Shown here one piece after another: positions 35,901 through 48,078 of a DNA stretch of 64,000 nt (position 1 is the first letter of the stretch; the number at the start of each line of letters is the position of its first letter). Position numbers and translations under genes: made by a program. The stretch is from Rhizophagus clarus (lineage: Eukaryota; Glomeromycota; Glomeromycetes; Glomerales; Glomeraceae). The notes under the pieces are model-generated. The model was not told the DNA's origin. It made no database searches and saw nothing but the letters and a program-made list of their open reading frames with translations. The stretch lies in contig BLAL01000229.1 in the NCBI GenBank assembly GCA_015698045.1, positions 1,958,001-2,022,000 on the forward strand, written 5' to 3'.

Positions 35901-37479
35901 TTCATTCGCATCTTTTTTTTACCGTGAGTTTTCATGAAGAAAAAGAGAGTATACCTGCCTCAAAATCTTCTATTTCTAATTTTTTTTCGATTTCTTTCTT
36001 TTCAATTTCTTTTTTTTTCGAGTTCTTTTTCTTTGATTTCTAGTTTTTTTTCAATTTCTTGTTTTTTAGAAAATTCAATAAAAAGAGTCTTTATCATAAA
36101 CAAACTGGGAGGTTCATTTAGGGTAGTTGAGATAAGAGTAGTAATAGTAGAATTGGAACTGAACGTTAGGTCGGCAAAAGGAAGAAGGGCTTCGAAAACT
36201 TTAGTTAATATTTTTTCTTTGTCATTTCCTGTTTGTGCGATATTAATTAACCAGTTACCCAAATACTCTAACCCTTTTGCCGTATCATCAGCATGTAATG
36301 TAGTACATGTTGTCCCACTTTTTCCTCTCCCAGGACGATGATGAATATGACCACCCAAATTTTTGTAACACCAGCAACAAACACTTTTTTGCCGCGGATT
36401 AATGTCATCAAAAGCCCGTTTACACACTGGTAGACAGTCTCGTAGCGCCTCACATGTATACTGTCCAATACATGGAACTTGAATATTTTGTTTATTTAAA
36501 TGCCAAGAATGTAATATGCATCCTACGCCCCGAGAATAAAAAGTAATATATTTATTACAAGAGATGCATCGTCTCCATTGAATAATTCCTTGATTAAAAT
36601 CTTTCAATTGTTTATTTCGTGATTGATGTAGATACTTATTATCAAATTGGAAATGAGTATTACATACTCCTAATCTTATTAAAACTCCATCAACTTCATT
36701 GATTGCATCTCTGTCGACTTGCCATGTTCCAAACAAATTTCGTAATTGTCTTAGTTTCGTTGATTCCCCACATCGTTGAACTTCACCCTTAATAAAATCG
36801 ATAACTACACATGGTGTAAGTTCAGTGTGTTCTAAATTATCTATAACTTCATCATGTTCAAATGTTTCACAATCATTTTTCTTTTTTTTCTCAGGGTCTT
36901 CAAAATGTATATCACTAGTATTATCAAGTGTTTCATTTAACATTTCACATTCAAACTCGTCATTACTGCTTATTTCATCGTTATATTCTTCTAAAAAGTC
37001 TATAGAAGGCAAGGGTGTGGAAATTTCATATCTTTGTTCTGACATTAATGATTTCCTTTGACAAAAAATAGTCAAAATAAATTGTAGAGATGCAAGTTAT
37101 CGATACTCTTTTTTGTCCGTAGAAAGACAAAAATATTTACTTAAGGTCTTCGCGTTTCGCATAACATAGTGTTACAGACCACGTTGAAACAACACTTTTA
37201 CGTTAAAATACAATTGAAGTTTGCCTATTTTTTGCTTCGTAAAAATACGCTCCTAATAAAAGTTTCTCAATATTTATCCAATAATGATAAAACTTAATAT
37301 AATATAACTTCGAAATAGCACTAAGTCACATGTAAATTTTTAGTGTACTTTATTATGTAAGATTTTTTATTTAACTAAAAAAATGGTTTTACAAAAATGT
37401 ATTAATATAGATGTAGATCCTCTAATTAAATCAACTCCCCATGCCGATCCCTGCCGATCCCTGACATGACCACTGATTG
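32952..37479 (-). mobile_element. Unclassified TIR transposon, 4,528 bp, inserted in copy 1
   Basis: Terminal inverted repeats are CAATCAGTGGTCATGTTAGG on the left and, reversed, CAATCAGTGGTCATGTCAGG on the right. Flanking ATAT lies at 32,948-32,951 and 37,480-37,483. Joining the flanks with one ATAT removed gives exactly the sequence found intact in copy 2 (TTTATATATATTTCTTA, complement of the 17,250 region). That confirms the boundaries and a 4-bp duplication. One multi-exon gene fills the element. The superfamily is not recognised from the TIR. Confidence 0.85.
33487..37045 (-). pseudogene. Three-exon transposase-like gene of an expanded family, near-intact
   Basis: Exon 1 (37,045-35,955) starts MSEQRYEIS. 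It has an acidic stretch and then a Cys/His-rich zone (CISCNKY, CILHSW, CEALRDCLPVC, CCWCYKNLGGHIHH). Exon 2 (35,876-34,593) has IIDNIDFKEKSFKFGNIYDI...SHATLRMAFQ and HLGQWHTSKDF. Exon 3 (34,497-33,487) starts IWYLYYKWA and ends WTVKKVREWWNYHKNKEL, similar in pattern to a homeodomain recognition helix. Intron 2 is phase-consistent. Breaks: an A-run near 36,010 puts exon 1 out of frame, its donor phase does not match exon 2, and TGA at 33,675-33,673 cuts off the last 61 codons. Being the only gene inside clear TIRs, it is probably the transposase. The DNID Asp could be catalytic, but no full DDE triad can be assigned by eye. Confidence 0.65.
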
Positions 37480-38150
37480 ATATTTCTTAAAAAACTACCA
37501 CAGTTGTAGGTAATGTAGAAACACTATGCATCAGCAGCCTCAGAATCTGTAAATTATATTTTTTTATTTTTATTTTTTTTTTATTTTGTATTTTTTTATA
37601 TTTTATTTTTATTTTTATTTTTATTTTTTATTTATATTTTTATATTTTTATTATTTTTATTATTATTATTTTTTATTTTTTATTATCTTTTATTATTATT
37701 ATTTTTTATTAAATATATATATATTTTATATTCATCTAATTATTATTTTAATATTTTTACTATTTTATAATTTGATTTAATAAATTTATCGTAAAATCCA
37801 AAATCATTGCCAGGCAAGTTTTTTTGTTACAAAATGCTTTGATGCAATTCGGCCTATATTCAATTAAAATTAAAAAATTCAAACTCAATTATAAGTAATT
37901 AAAGCTTATTATAATAAATTGCTTTTATTTAATAAACATTCATTTTTTTTATTAAAATATTAATTAAATAAACATTCTGTTGTCATATATTTTTAAAATA
38001 TGTGATCAAACTCATTTTTGCTAAACTACTAAAACCTTTTGGCATTTACATACAATAGTTTCAGTATTTTAATTTAATTTGATGATCATTAATTATCATG
38101 ATTAATCTATTTTTACAGTTTTCTAAACTGTAATTTTTTTTTTGTTTTTT

Positions 38151-39012
38151 TTAGATTGCTGGACTCTCAGACTTAAAATGTAAGTTGAAAGGGGTGGGAA
38201 AATTTTTTTTAATATTAAAGAAACGTTACTAATATTTCTTTATTTTTTTTAGATTGCTGGGCTTCTTAGATGAATCAGACTTGAAAAATGTAAGTTGAAA
38301 AGGGTGGTAATTTTTTTTAATATTAAAGAAACATTACTAACGTTTCTTTTTTTATTTTTTAGGTTGCCAGTCTTCTTGGATGAACCAGACTTGAAAATGT
38401 AAGTTAAAAAGGACGGAAGATTTTTTTTTAATATTAAAGAAATGTTACTAACATTTTATTCTTTATTATTTTAGGTTGCTAGACTTATTGGACAAACTGG
38501 ACTTGGGAAATGTAAGTTGGAAAGGATGGTGATTTTTTTTTAATATTAAAAAAATGTTACTAATGTTTTTTTCTTTATTTTTTTTAGGTTGCCAGTTTTC
38601 TTGGATAAACTGAACTTGAAAATATAAGTTAAAAAGAGTAGGGAATTTTTTTTAATATTAAAGAAACATTACTAACGTTTCTTTATTTTTTTAGGTTGCC
38701 AGTTTTCTTGAACAAACTAGACTTGGAAAATGTAAGTTGGAAAAGATGGTGATTTTTTTTTTAATATTAAAGAAACATTATTAACATTTCTTTCTTTATT
38801 TTTTTTAGGTTGCCAGCATTCTTGAATGAACCAGACTTGGGAATGTAAGTTAGAAAGAGTGGAGGATTTTTTTTTAATATTGAAGAAACATTACTAACAT
38901 TTCTTTCTTTATTTTTTTCAGATTGCCAGATTCTGGACTTGAAATATAAGGAGGGAGGATATTTTTTGAATATTAAAGAAACAGTTTTAACATTTCTTTT
39001 ATTTATTTTAGG
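38151..39012 (+). repeat. Nine tandem units with complete splice signals (mini-exon array)
   Basis: The period is about 90-115 bp, with AG acceptors near 38,152, 38,252, 38,362, 38,474, 38,588, 38,694, 38,809, 38,922 and 39,011. Most units contain ACTAAC or ACTAAT, then a T-rich tract, TTTAG, a 36-37-nt segment (GTTGCCAGTCTTCTTGG...) and GTAAGTT. Unit 5 has ATAAGT in place of the donor, and the eighth and ninth units lack a clear donor. In one frame several segments read LPVFLDEPDLK-like, rich in Leu and Asp. Lengths mix 36 and 37 nt, so a long fused reading frame is not assured. Confidence 0.7.
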
Positions 39013-39775
39013 TTGCAGTTTTCCTTATTCCTCTTGATCCTAACATGATTACGATTAAGAAAAGTTTGAGCAAACTTTTCTTAAACTTGTATTATAAATG
39101 ACTAACTTTTTTATTAATTTATTGTAATAAATACATAATAAAATAAAAATATTAACAATAATAATTATACTTTTAAACACTTTACAAAAAATTTATAAAC
39201 TTGATAATTCATTCAACAAATAAGACAATAAAAATTTTTTAACTACATTAAACGAATTAAAAATTTCTAAAAAGAAAAATTTATAAAGAAAGTAAACTCA
39301 AAAAAATTTCTTAATATGTTATATAATATGAAATCTAACGTATTAAAATTTATATTACATATCAGTTATCTGATATGTATAAGATAGAACTGTGCCCGAT
39401 ATATATTAAATAACATATCGGTGACCAATAGTTTAGATATCAGGATCTTGGTAATTAGGCATATTTTGAAGTGTAATAAATCAGGTACCCGATATGTAAA
39501 AATACCTGATATTTATCTGATTAGCTGCTGATATATAAGTTCCTGATATGTATCTGATAGAATTGATTTTGACTAGTGAAGTACATATGAGTATATGTAA
39601 GTACATAAGTACATGAGTACATGATATTATGTATCATATACTCATAATTACAGCTGCATTGTAGTTGTAATAATTAATTATATAATCTAATTAATTATAA
39701 TTAATTTTTTTTAATTCTGTTAATTTATAATTCTTTTTACATCATTACTTATTATATACATAATACTGTTACAAT

Positions 39776-40079
39776 TAGAGATGGTAAAACTTGAATGAGC
39801 AGCTTGAGCACAGCTTGGATTCGGCTTACGGTCCTCAACTTGCCGGCTTGAATCAGCTTCGGCCAGAATTATGCTCTAATTCCTGCCGGAATTATAAAAC
39901 TTTCTAAAAAGGAAATAAAATAGTACCAGATTCGTTCTTACCAAAATCGGATTTTTGAGGCGCTATCGCCAAAAAAGGAAATGATCTTCGGTTCGAGTCG
40001 ACTCAAGATGAGCTGCTCATGAGTTGGTTGAGTCGGTCCACTGAGCTGGAGCCGAACTGATGAGTCGCTTCCATCTCTA
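39776..40079. mobile_element. hAT MITE, 304 bp, with perfect 8-bp target duplication
   Basis: Ends are TAGAGATGG and CCATCTCTA. The 8-bp duplication GTTACAAT is identical on both sides (39,768-39,775 and 40,080-40,087). Subterminal regions carry GAGCAGCTTGAGC/GCTGCTCATGAG-type repeats. The element is much more GC-rich than its surroundings and has no gene. It lies 224 bp upstream of the RAB3GAP2 start codon, so it may sit in the promoter. Confidence 0.92.
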
Positions 40080-40303
40080 GTTACAATAAACGCAGGAGTA
40101 CAAGTGAAACCTGCGTAATAAACGTCTTGAAGATCATAATAAAGTCCCTTAATGATCTAGATCACTGATATCATCCTTGATAGCTTTATTTTTAAATATA
40201 TCACTTTCAATTCAATATTAAACAATTTTCAGTATATTTTAAATATATCAAATTATAAACGTGTTATTAAAGATAAAATTCCTGGAAATTTAAATTTTAA
40301 GAA

Positions 40304-43300
40304 ATGTCATCAATTACAAAAACTCAACCACAATTATTATTACATGGTGGAATTCCACATAATGTTCTTAGTAAATTATCTTCTTCGGTTTTGAATCAGG
40401 TTGAAGAAGTTGGAGGTAATTTATAACAATTTGTGATATTTTCAACTAAGGTATATATTTAAAAAGCTAAATTATAGTTTTCTATTATTAGAACATATAT
40501 GGAGTATACCCAATGAGAATTCGTGGAATGTTTGTAGAATTTGTTCGATAATTAACGCTTTATCATTTATATGCCATTTATTCATAAGACATTTATTTTA
40601 TTTTAGGCACAAACATTTAATCATTATTTATTCTCTATATCTGATAGTGGTAATCATCTGGTTTGGGCTTCTGTAAGTCATATTGTAATTTTAAGATTAG
40701 ATGAAATAAGAAAAGAATTTGAGGTAGTTGGAGACGTGAACGGATGTTTCGAAAGGGGGTTGGTATAGAGAGAAATTTTTTTTTTTTGAAAATAAATAAA
40801 TAAATAAATAAAATGCATAAATTCATTTTATTTTTCTATTAAAAATTAGGGAAAAAATAACTGCCATTTTGTGTTTGCCTTTTTTCATGCCATCGGCTAG
40901 AAATAATAAGTAAGATTTATTTATGATCAGCGACAGCTTCTTTAATAATATAATTTAATACATTTTAATAAATATTTTATTTACGCATTTAATTGATATC
41001 AATATTTATGAATCTTAGCCAAATTTTTGTGTTAGTTGGCTATAATACCGGATATCTTAAGATATTTTCAGAGGTGACAACTTTTATCATATCCTATGCA
41101 TAATCTTGCATCCTAATTTGAAATCTAAAGTTAGTCATCTTGTAGACAGGTAATTTATTAATTTCGCAATTGTTGGATACATCCCCAATTATTGCGATAA
41201 AACTTCGTACAGCAATTGTTCCAACATTTTCATTACCGTCTCCAACTGAATTGTCATCACGAGAACAAAAATCAACATCACATTCATTTAATGAAGCTGA
41301 TGAAGAAATAACAATACTATTCGAAGGAGGAAAAGTTGTTAGTATAGATGGGAAAAGTTTATGGATGGTTCTTAGAATTTGTGTTGGATCAAATCAACAT
41401 GAGAGTAATAATACATTGAGTAATCCAACAGGAGAATCTAGTGCTGGTCAGGGACCTGGTGGTACAACTTCTTTTGCGTATAAAAAATGGCATTTTGAGG
41501 GGCAAGAGGATGTTGTTGATGTTGTTAGTTGTGGTGAGATTACACTTTAAATTAAGCTTGTATTTCTTAGATATAAAAGAAATAATAAAATTAGGCTATG
41601 TATCACATATATAGGACCATCTCATCATTGGACAGCAAGTATAACAGATGAAGCATTCTCAACAACTACAACAGCATTATTTACATCAAATGCTACGGCA
41701 AGATATATTGCAGTTGGATCAAATCCCATGTTATCATATTATGCTACAACAGATTCAAGTAGTCCATTTCTCTTGGCTGCTAGTATGGTAGCATCAAGAG
41801 TTACAAGTGCTGTATTTTCTTTAGCAAAAACATTGTTAACTGTTACAGGAACAATGTCTTCTTCTGTTGGAGAAGTTACTTCTTCAACAGCTGCTACTAA
41901 TATACCACCCGCAAAAACTATTCCTCTTATACTTTCTTTAAATGATTCAAATAGACAAATTTTATCAATCGTCATGTCACCTGCTGCTGCTGATGGAAAA
42001 TATCAATTAGCTGCGTTGACTGATTCATTGGGCAGGGTAATAATTTCTAAACTCATTTATTTATTTAAAAGATTAAATTCTTACCAGTAATATTTCAAAT
42101 TAGGTAACATTAATTGATGTTGAAGAAGGAGAAATTACTGTAATGTATAAGGGAATGAGAAATGCTCAATGTGGATGGGTTGAAGCTATTGAGGATGATG
42201 ATACTGATGATGATGAGAAATCTGGCGATCATACTCCATTCTCTTTTAAAAGAGGCATGAAATATAGTAAAAGAATTGCATTATTTCTTGTAATATATTC
42301 ACCAATTCGTGGTATTGTAGAGATCCATCATATGCGTCATGGAATTCGAGTTGGTCATTTCTCAATTGGGCAAGGGTGGCATGTTGTCACTTCAGTTTCT
42401 GCTCCGCTTGGAATTAGTATGGGAGGTGGAATGGGTTTTTATGAATCAAGTAGGAGAGGATGTAGAAATGCTGGATTGGCTAAATGTTTTTTAATCGGTC
42501 CACAAGGTGAAATGAAAAGAGTTCATGTTCCTTTTGGATGTGCGATTAAGTACTTATAATAAGATTTATTATAATTTCATTATCCATTAAACTTTTCAAA
42601 TGAAACTAAATTATTTAATCGTCACCTTTTTAGGAAGAAAGTCGATCATATTAGTGTATTCAAGAGTCTTTTGCGCAAATATGAAGCTGCTACTGCGGAC
42701 AAAAAGGATATCCATTCACAAGAACTCATGAAAACTCTTGATTTGATAACAGATCCTAAAATAAAATTAGAAGTCAGTATATGTTTATATAATATCTTAA
42801 TTAAATTATAACTGATTCCAACCCATTAATTAGGTGTTGACATCACTTCCGGATTCGTTAGCTCCAACATTTCATCTACTTGCAACACAATCTTCGATAG
42901 ATTCAATGCAAATGTTGGATTCATTGGATTTCTTAGAATTCATTAATGATATTCGAGATCAATTACCTAAAGGGATTGATCAAGATGACAGAAAATTAAT
43001 TCGGTTAAATTTAGTTTTAAGAGAAAATTTGTTACACCTATATCAAACTTTAGAAGGTTGGAATGTTGAAGGTTCCGATAATCGGGATAATGTAGATGTA
43101 ATAGTTGTAGGTCATGATGATTACTTATCTGTTGCTGATAATGGAACATTTAAACAGTCAGTAAAATATCATTTTAAAGAATATGTGAATACTGAGGATA
43201 CTAAACATGAAAATGAAACAAGAGGAATCGGACCGAGTTCTTTTATGTCTTCTTTCTTATTAAAAAGCTTAGATGCATTAGCAATCGATAACTCTTTCTT

Positions 43301-45399
43301 GATGTTAGATAATAAGATATGTGAAACTAGAAAGTGGCAGTTATGTAAGTATCTTTACTTAGTCGAATGTTTTTTGTTTCTTTTATAAATAATGATAGTT
43401 TAAAAATATTTTTAATAGCTAACTTTTTATTAACGCCGTTAATAATATCAACATCACCCAATGAATGGATTGAAACTATAAGAAAAAGAATACCTATTTC
43501 AACAAAAAATTGGCTTGAATTATTTTTATATTGGTTTGAGCGAACCAGTTTGATATCATTAATTAATTTTATATTAAAGTCAAAAAATGATAATTCAAAT
43601 TTCTTAGCCGTTATTTTAAGTGATTTTTCTTCAGTTACAACCAGTTTAGAAAATAATTCAATTTCAGATAGAGTTATTAATTATTGTTTGAATACTGAGA
43701 AGGTATAAATATTTTTAGTTAATAGAAAATAATTAAGATAGATTTTTAAACTTATTTGTTATTGTAGATTGGGCATGCATTGTTATTGTTACTTGCATGT
43801 CAATATGAAAATCCACTTGTAGATGATTATGAGGTAAATTGTGAAAATTTATTTATAGTTAAATCTTTTAAATAATGATTAATTTTTTTTTTATTTATAA
43901 AGATTGATTGGAAATCTTTAGTAAATAAATTGGAGAATTGTTGGAATTTGGTTAAAGATACACCTCCAATTATAGTTTCAGAAATAGGATTAACCGTTTC
44001 AAATCGTAACAAGGTTATATCTTTATTAAGCAAATAAAGTAATAATAATCAATTAATTATGTTAATATATACCTTATTCTTTTAGTTTGAGAAGACTAGT
44101 CTAACAAGGATAACATCTATTAAAGATATTAAGTTAGATGAAAAAACCAATTTAGAGGTAAAGATGTTAATTCGTTTTTATTTTGTATTTTGTTTTATTT
44201 TATCTTTTTTTTTTTTTTTTTTTGTAATTTACGGTTCTTAATAAATAATTTATATAATTTTATCATATAAGAAAAACACTTTGATTTCGTCTAAATCATC
44301 AGATTTATATTGGATTTATAGAAGTTGGACACTTGGCCAATTATTTAAAAAGGATACAGATAATGCTGGTAATTTTATTTTATTAACTATTAAAAAAAAT
44401 TCAATTTATTTTATTTATTTTATTTATGTTTTGACAGATTTATTGAGAATAGCAATTGAACAAACAAAATTTATAAGTAATGCGGCATTAAGAAATGGAT
44501 TATTATATTCAATGTTGAATTCATTGATTATGGAACAAATTAGTTCTATTAATACATTAGTTGAAAAAGCACGTAGAGCTCCGAAAGATGTATTATGTAT
44601 TAAACAATGTGGTATGGGAGGCAAGTAGTTAATAATAATTTAAATGTATAGTGTAACTATTCCTATTCCTTATTAAATTTTAAATGATTTTTATAGTTAA
44701 GACGATAGATTCATTCTTGTTTTCATCAAAGTTACTGTTTGAGTCATTTACTTGGGAACCTGAAGAAGCTACATATGTGTCATATATTTATAATACGGTT
44801 GAATCTATTATATCTATTCCTGATGATATTGAGAATAAAGAAATGTATCTTAATGATACTATTGGAATAATGTATAATTTAATTAAAGTGGCGGATAAAT
44901 CACAAGAAATAAAAGTAATTGACAAGTAAGTATATTTCTTTAAAAAAAAAAAAAAAAGAGGATGTAAATTTATAATTTTGTTAATTTGTTAAAATTTTGA
45001 CATAATAGAAATCTCGTAGAAAATTTAATTGAATTAATTCACGTATTATTACTTGTATTTCGTATTGAAGTTCGTATGATTAGACCTTCAAAATTATTTG
45101 AATCAAGTTTGTCATTTTTTAAACCATTATTTTGTACTAAAGGAAGTAATATGGAAAGAATAAATAGTAATACAAGGTAAGGATTTGATTTAAAAATAAT
45201 CATAATTTAATTAATATATAAATATTATATTAAATTAACTAATTATATAAGTAGAATTGGAGAAGAAAGAATGTCATTTTTGAAGAAATTAATTGATAAA
45301 TCATCAGATTATCTTGACGACATTTTATGGATAACTAGAAAATTTGAATTAGATGAAGATCATATAAGGAATTATTGGAATTCTAAATATGAAAAGTGA
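40304..45399 (+). CDS. RAB3GAP2: Rab3 GTPase-activating protein non-catalytic subunit (RAB3GAP2 orthologue), 19 exons
   Basis: Exons: 40304-40415, 40492-40529, 40607-40758, 40850-40909, 41019-41073, 41146-41533, 41615-42036, 42104-42549, 42634-42772, 42834-43344, 43419-43702, 43768-43833, 43903-44013, 44086-44157, 44272-44368, 44438-44620, 44697-44925, 45009-45176, 45255-45399. All phases agree, giving 1,225 aa. The N-terminal beta-propeller-like domain shows WASVSHIVILRLDE, ITAILCLPFF, GNLLISQLLDTSPIIAIKLR, FAYKKWHFEG, GRVTLIDVEEGEITVMYKG and RIALFLVIYSPIRGIVEI, as in the RAB3GAP2 family. The C-terminal part is helical. It partners RAB3GAP1, known as a GAP for Rab3 and exchange factor for Rab18 at ER and lipid droplets, with links to autophagy. 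Exon 16 ends at a GC donor (AG/GCAAGT). A hAT MITE lies just upstream. Confidence 0.93.
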
Positions 45400-46438
45400 A
45401 TTTGTTATTGTTAATATAGGTATTGTTTAAATTGTTTGGATAAATTTGTTTTATTAATTAAGATTGTAATGTAAATCTTTTATTATTAAACATGATCGAT
45501 ATTTAATATGAGTAAATGTCAAATGTCATCATTATTTATATTACAATAATAGCATAACAATAAACATCACATCATCAAATATTTTTACGATTACGAGTCA
45601 AATAATCAATCAGATTACAATTCGTATCTTTTCAGGATAATAAAATGTTACAAGTTTATAAGGCAGTTAAAAATCTCTGATGATAAAATTAATTTCATTT
45701 AATCCTGATTTTTTTTTCTTTCTAAATTTTCTGGATGGGAAGTAACCAATTAATTTATTTATTGGGAAATTCCTATATTGGACACTTTTGAAGGTAATGA
45801 ACAAATCATGATTAATGCATTTCGTAAATGATGCTTATGAGTTTTTAGAACCAATTAAAATCGAGAAAAAAAATTTCCAAAAAAGGTAAGAATCGAGAAA
45901 ACCAAATTATTGGTTACTCGAATCTATCATTGAAAATGAAAATTGAAAAATGAGAACAAAAAAAAAAATGTAATTGTTTGTATGTTACGAAATTACTTTT
46001 TTCTTTCTTTCTAATGTATTTATTAATAGAATTTTTTTTTCCAGTTCAATAAATAATTTTGCATTCCCCCATGAAAGTATAACATAAAGAAACATGTTTA
46101 CAAATAAGCAGGGATAAAAAAAGATTCACACAGGAATTACAATATGCATTTTCAATCATGAAACCAAAAAATCAAAGATAATATATATATGCAGGTAAAT
46201 ATAATACAATACAAAAAAGAAATGCAAAAATTTCAAAATAGCTTTTTGAAAAAATTTAACGTTACCAATAAAAATTTATAAAAGATGATTTAATAAACAA
46301 ATAATATTATTTCATGATTTCATTATTTCGGATTAATTAAATATCTTTGATATCTAGGAATACAAGATGATTAATTGTGTAATAAATATTTTTTAAAATA
46401 TTTTTTTGTTTTTTGGGATCCGATAAAAATAAATTTTT

Positions 46439-46482
<44 letters not shown>

Positions 46483-48078
46483 CCTATTATTATAGATAAA
46501 TTATAATAAATAGAAATAGGGATAATATATTATAACATAATTACATTTTTTTTTTATTTCTTTACTAAAAGTAATAAATGTTTCGTTACATTAAGTTTCA
46601 ATTCTAATTAACTAAACATTTTTTAAAACGAGCAAAAATGTTAACTAAAAGAAAATTAAGCAAGGGTTTTTATTTTTTAAAGTTTCATTAATTCAAAATT
46701 GTAAACAATTTAGTTTCAAAAAGATTAGTTTTATGACAAAAATGTATAAGATCAGGTATTATCTTTCGGACGAATATTAAAAAAAAGTGAAATTGTCGCA
46801 TATGATCACCTGCATTTTTTTTTACGCCGCTTTTGCTGTATGTTAATCGTTTGAGGTTGAAAGCTGAAACTCATAAATAATAATAAACAATAGCAAATTT
46901 TTTTCAAAGATGATCACATTTTGTTCATTACACCAATTACTTATTATGGAACTTTTGAAGCACAAATTGAATGACTTCTTTATGAAACTTTTCGGGAAAT
47001 TTTAAGTTATGAAAAAAATCAAGATTATTTTATTTCATTTTAAAAAGGAAAAAGCATAACAGATAATGCGGATTAATTAATTACAACATCATTGAATGAT
47101 TATTTTTAAATTGAACGAAACTTTTTATGTGATGCAAAAAAAAAACAATGTGAAGCGATATTTTTTTTTAAAAAAAAAAAATTTCTAAATTAATTTTGTT
47201 TGTTGTTTATTTTAATTCGGAAAAATATGTAATAAGAAAGTGTAAAATATTTTTTTTTTTAAAAAAAAAAAGGGAAAATCATGAAAGGCTAAAAAAAAAC
47301 CCATAATTGTCAATGATAGGTGCTTTTAAAAAAAGGTTTCTTTAATTAACTAAATAAAGACAAGAAAGAAATCATAATATGATAAAATAAATTAAAATTA
47401 TTTGAATGAATTATTTGTAACATATCATTAATTCTCATTTAAAATCAATTAATCAATTATTTCTTAACGATGAATAAATATTTTTATATTATTCTCTATA
47501 TAAAATTTATATGAATTTTATAAAAAATCTATATGAAACCCTTTTATTTAGATCTTCCTAACGATTTGAAGTTGGTTTGCTTTATAAATAGAATAAAATA
47601 AAATAAATAAAGTTTTATATAAGTTTGGTACATGTTGATGCACTGTGATTTCATAATAATGATAAATTAAAGATTGCTAAATTTGGTAATGTGAAAAATC
47701 CATAATTGATAATCGTTTCCAAATGTATAAAAGTGTGACAATTGATTTCTTTGTATGATTTTATTATTTACACGTTTTTTTTTTATATTAATTATTCAAA
47801 AAAAAGATGATACGTAGTGCAATCTGTAACAAAGAATTTTCGGAATATTCTCATAACATCCATTTTTCTTGGTGGAAGTATAAATATGTCCAATTTTCCA
47901 AAATAAAAAAAAAACTTTTTCATATTATACTTTTTTTTTTTATCGTAAAAAACAAACCTTCTCTTTTATTTTTTTTTTTTTTTATTTTTCTTCCTTTAAA
48001 AATATACAATACATACATACATATATAAAAAAAAATTAATATATAGTAAATATATATACACAATATAATATATTAAAT
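45400..48078. other. Intergenic region with T-run/A-run palindromes
   Basis: No gene is supported between RAB3GAP2 and the arrestin gene. Three T-run followed by A-run palindromes stand out: 46,439-46,483 (about 20 T then 27 A), 47,160-47,180 and 47,251-47,271. The last 300 bp are T-rich and probably the arrestin promoter and leader. Short frames, such as 47,807-48,028, are low-complexity. Confidence 0.5.

Larger units (their letters stand above)
29631..39578. mobile_element. Long-TIR (CACTG/CACTA-type) element, copy 1, split by a 4.5-kb transposon
   Basis: The left end is CACTGGTCAAAATTGATGCT; the right end, reversed, is CACTAGTCAAAATCAATTCT. Both are followed by GATATGTACCTGATAT-like palindromic motifs (29,640-29,705 and 39,350-39,550; also 30,415-30,700). 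Removing the insertion at 32,952-37,479 leaves about 5.4 kb. The 5'-CACTR ends recall CACTA (CMC) elements, but a clear 2-3-bp duplication was not established (AA on both sides). No transposase frame is seen. Its right part holds an AT simple repeat (37,560-37,770) and the mini-exon array. Frames at 31,074-31,544 are low-complexity. Confidence 0.75.

Noticed and set aside
37586..37780. Tyr/Phe-rich 64-codon frame
   Set aside because: Pure AT simple repeat with no coding pattern.
39776..40079. tRNA-like GGTTCGAGTCG motif
   Set aside because: No A box or cloverleaf; it lies within a hAT MITE with a perfect 8-bp duplication.
41739..41975. Minus-strand frame within RAB3GAP2
   Set aside because: Shadow of exon 7.
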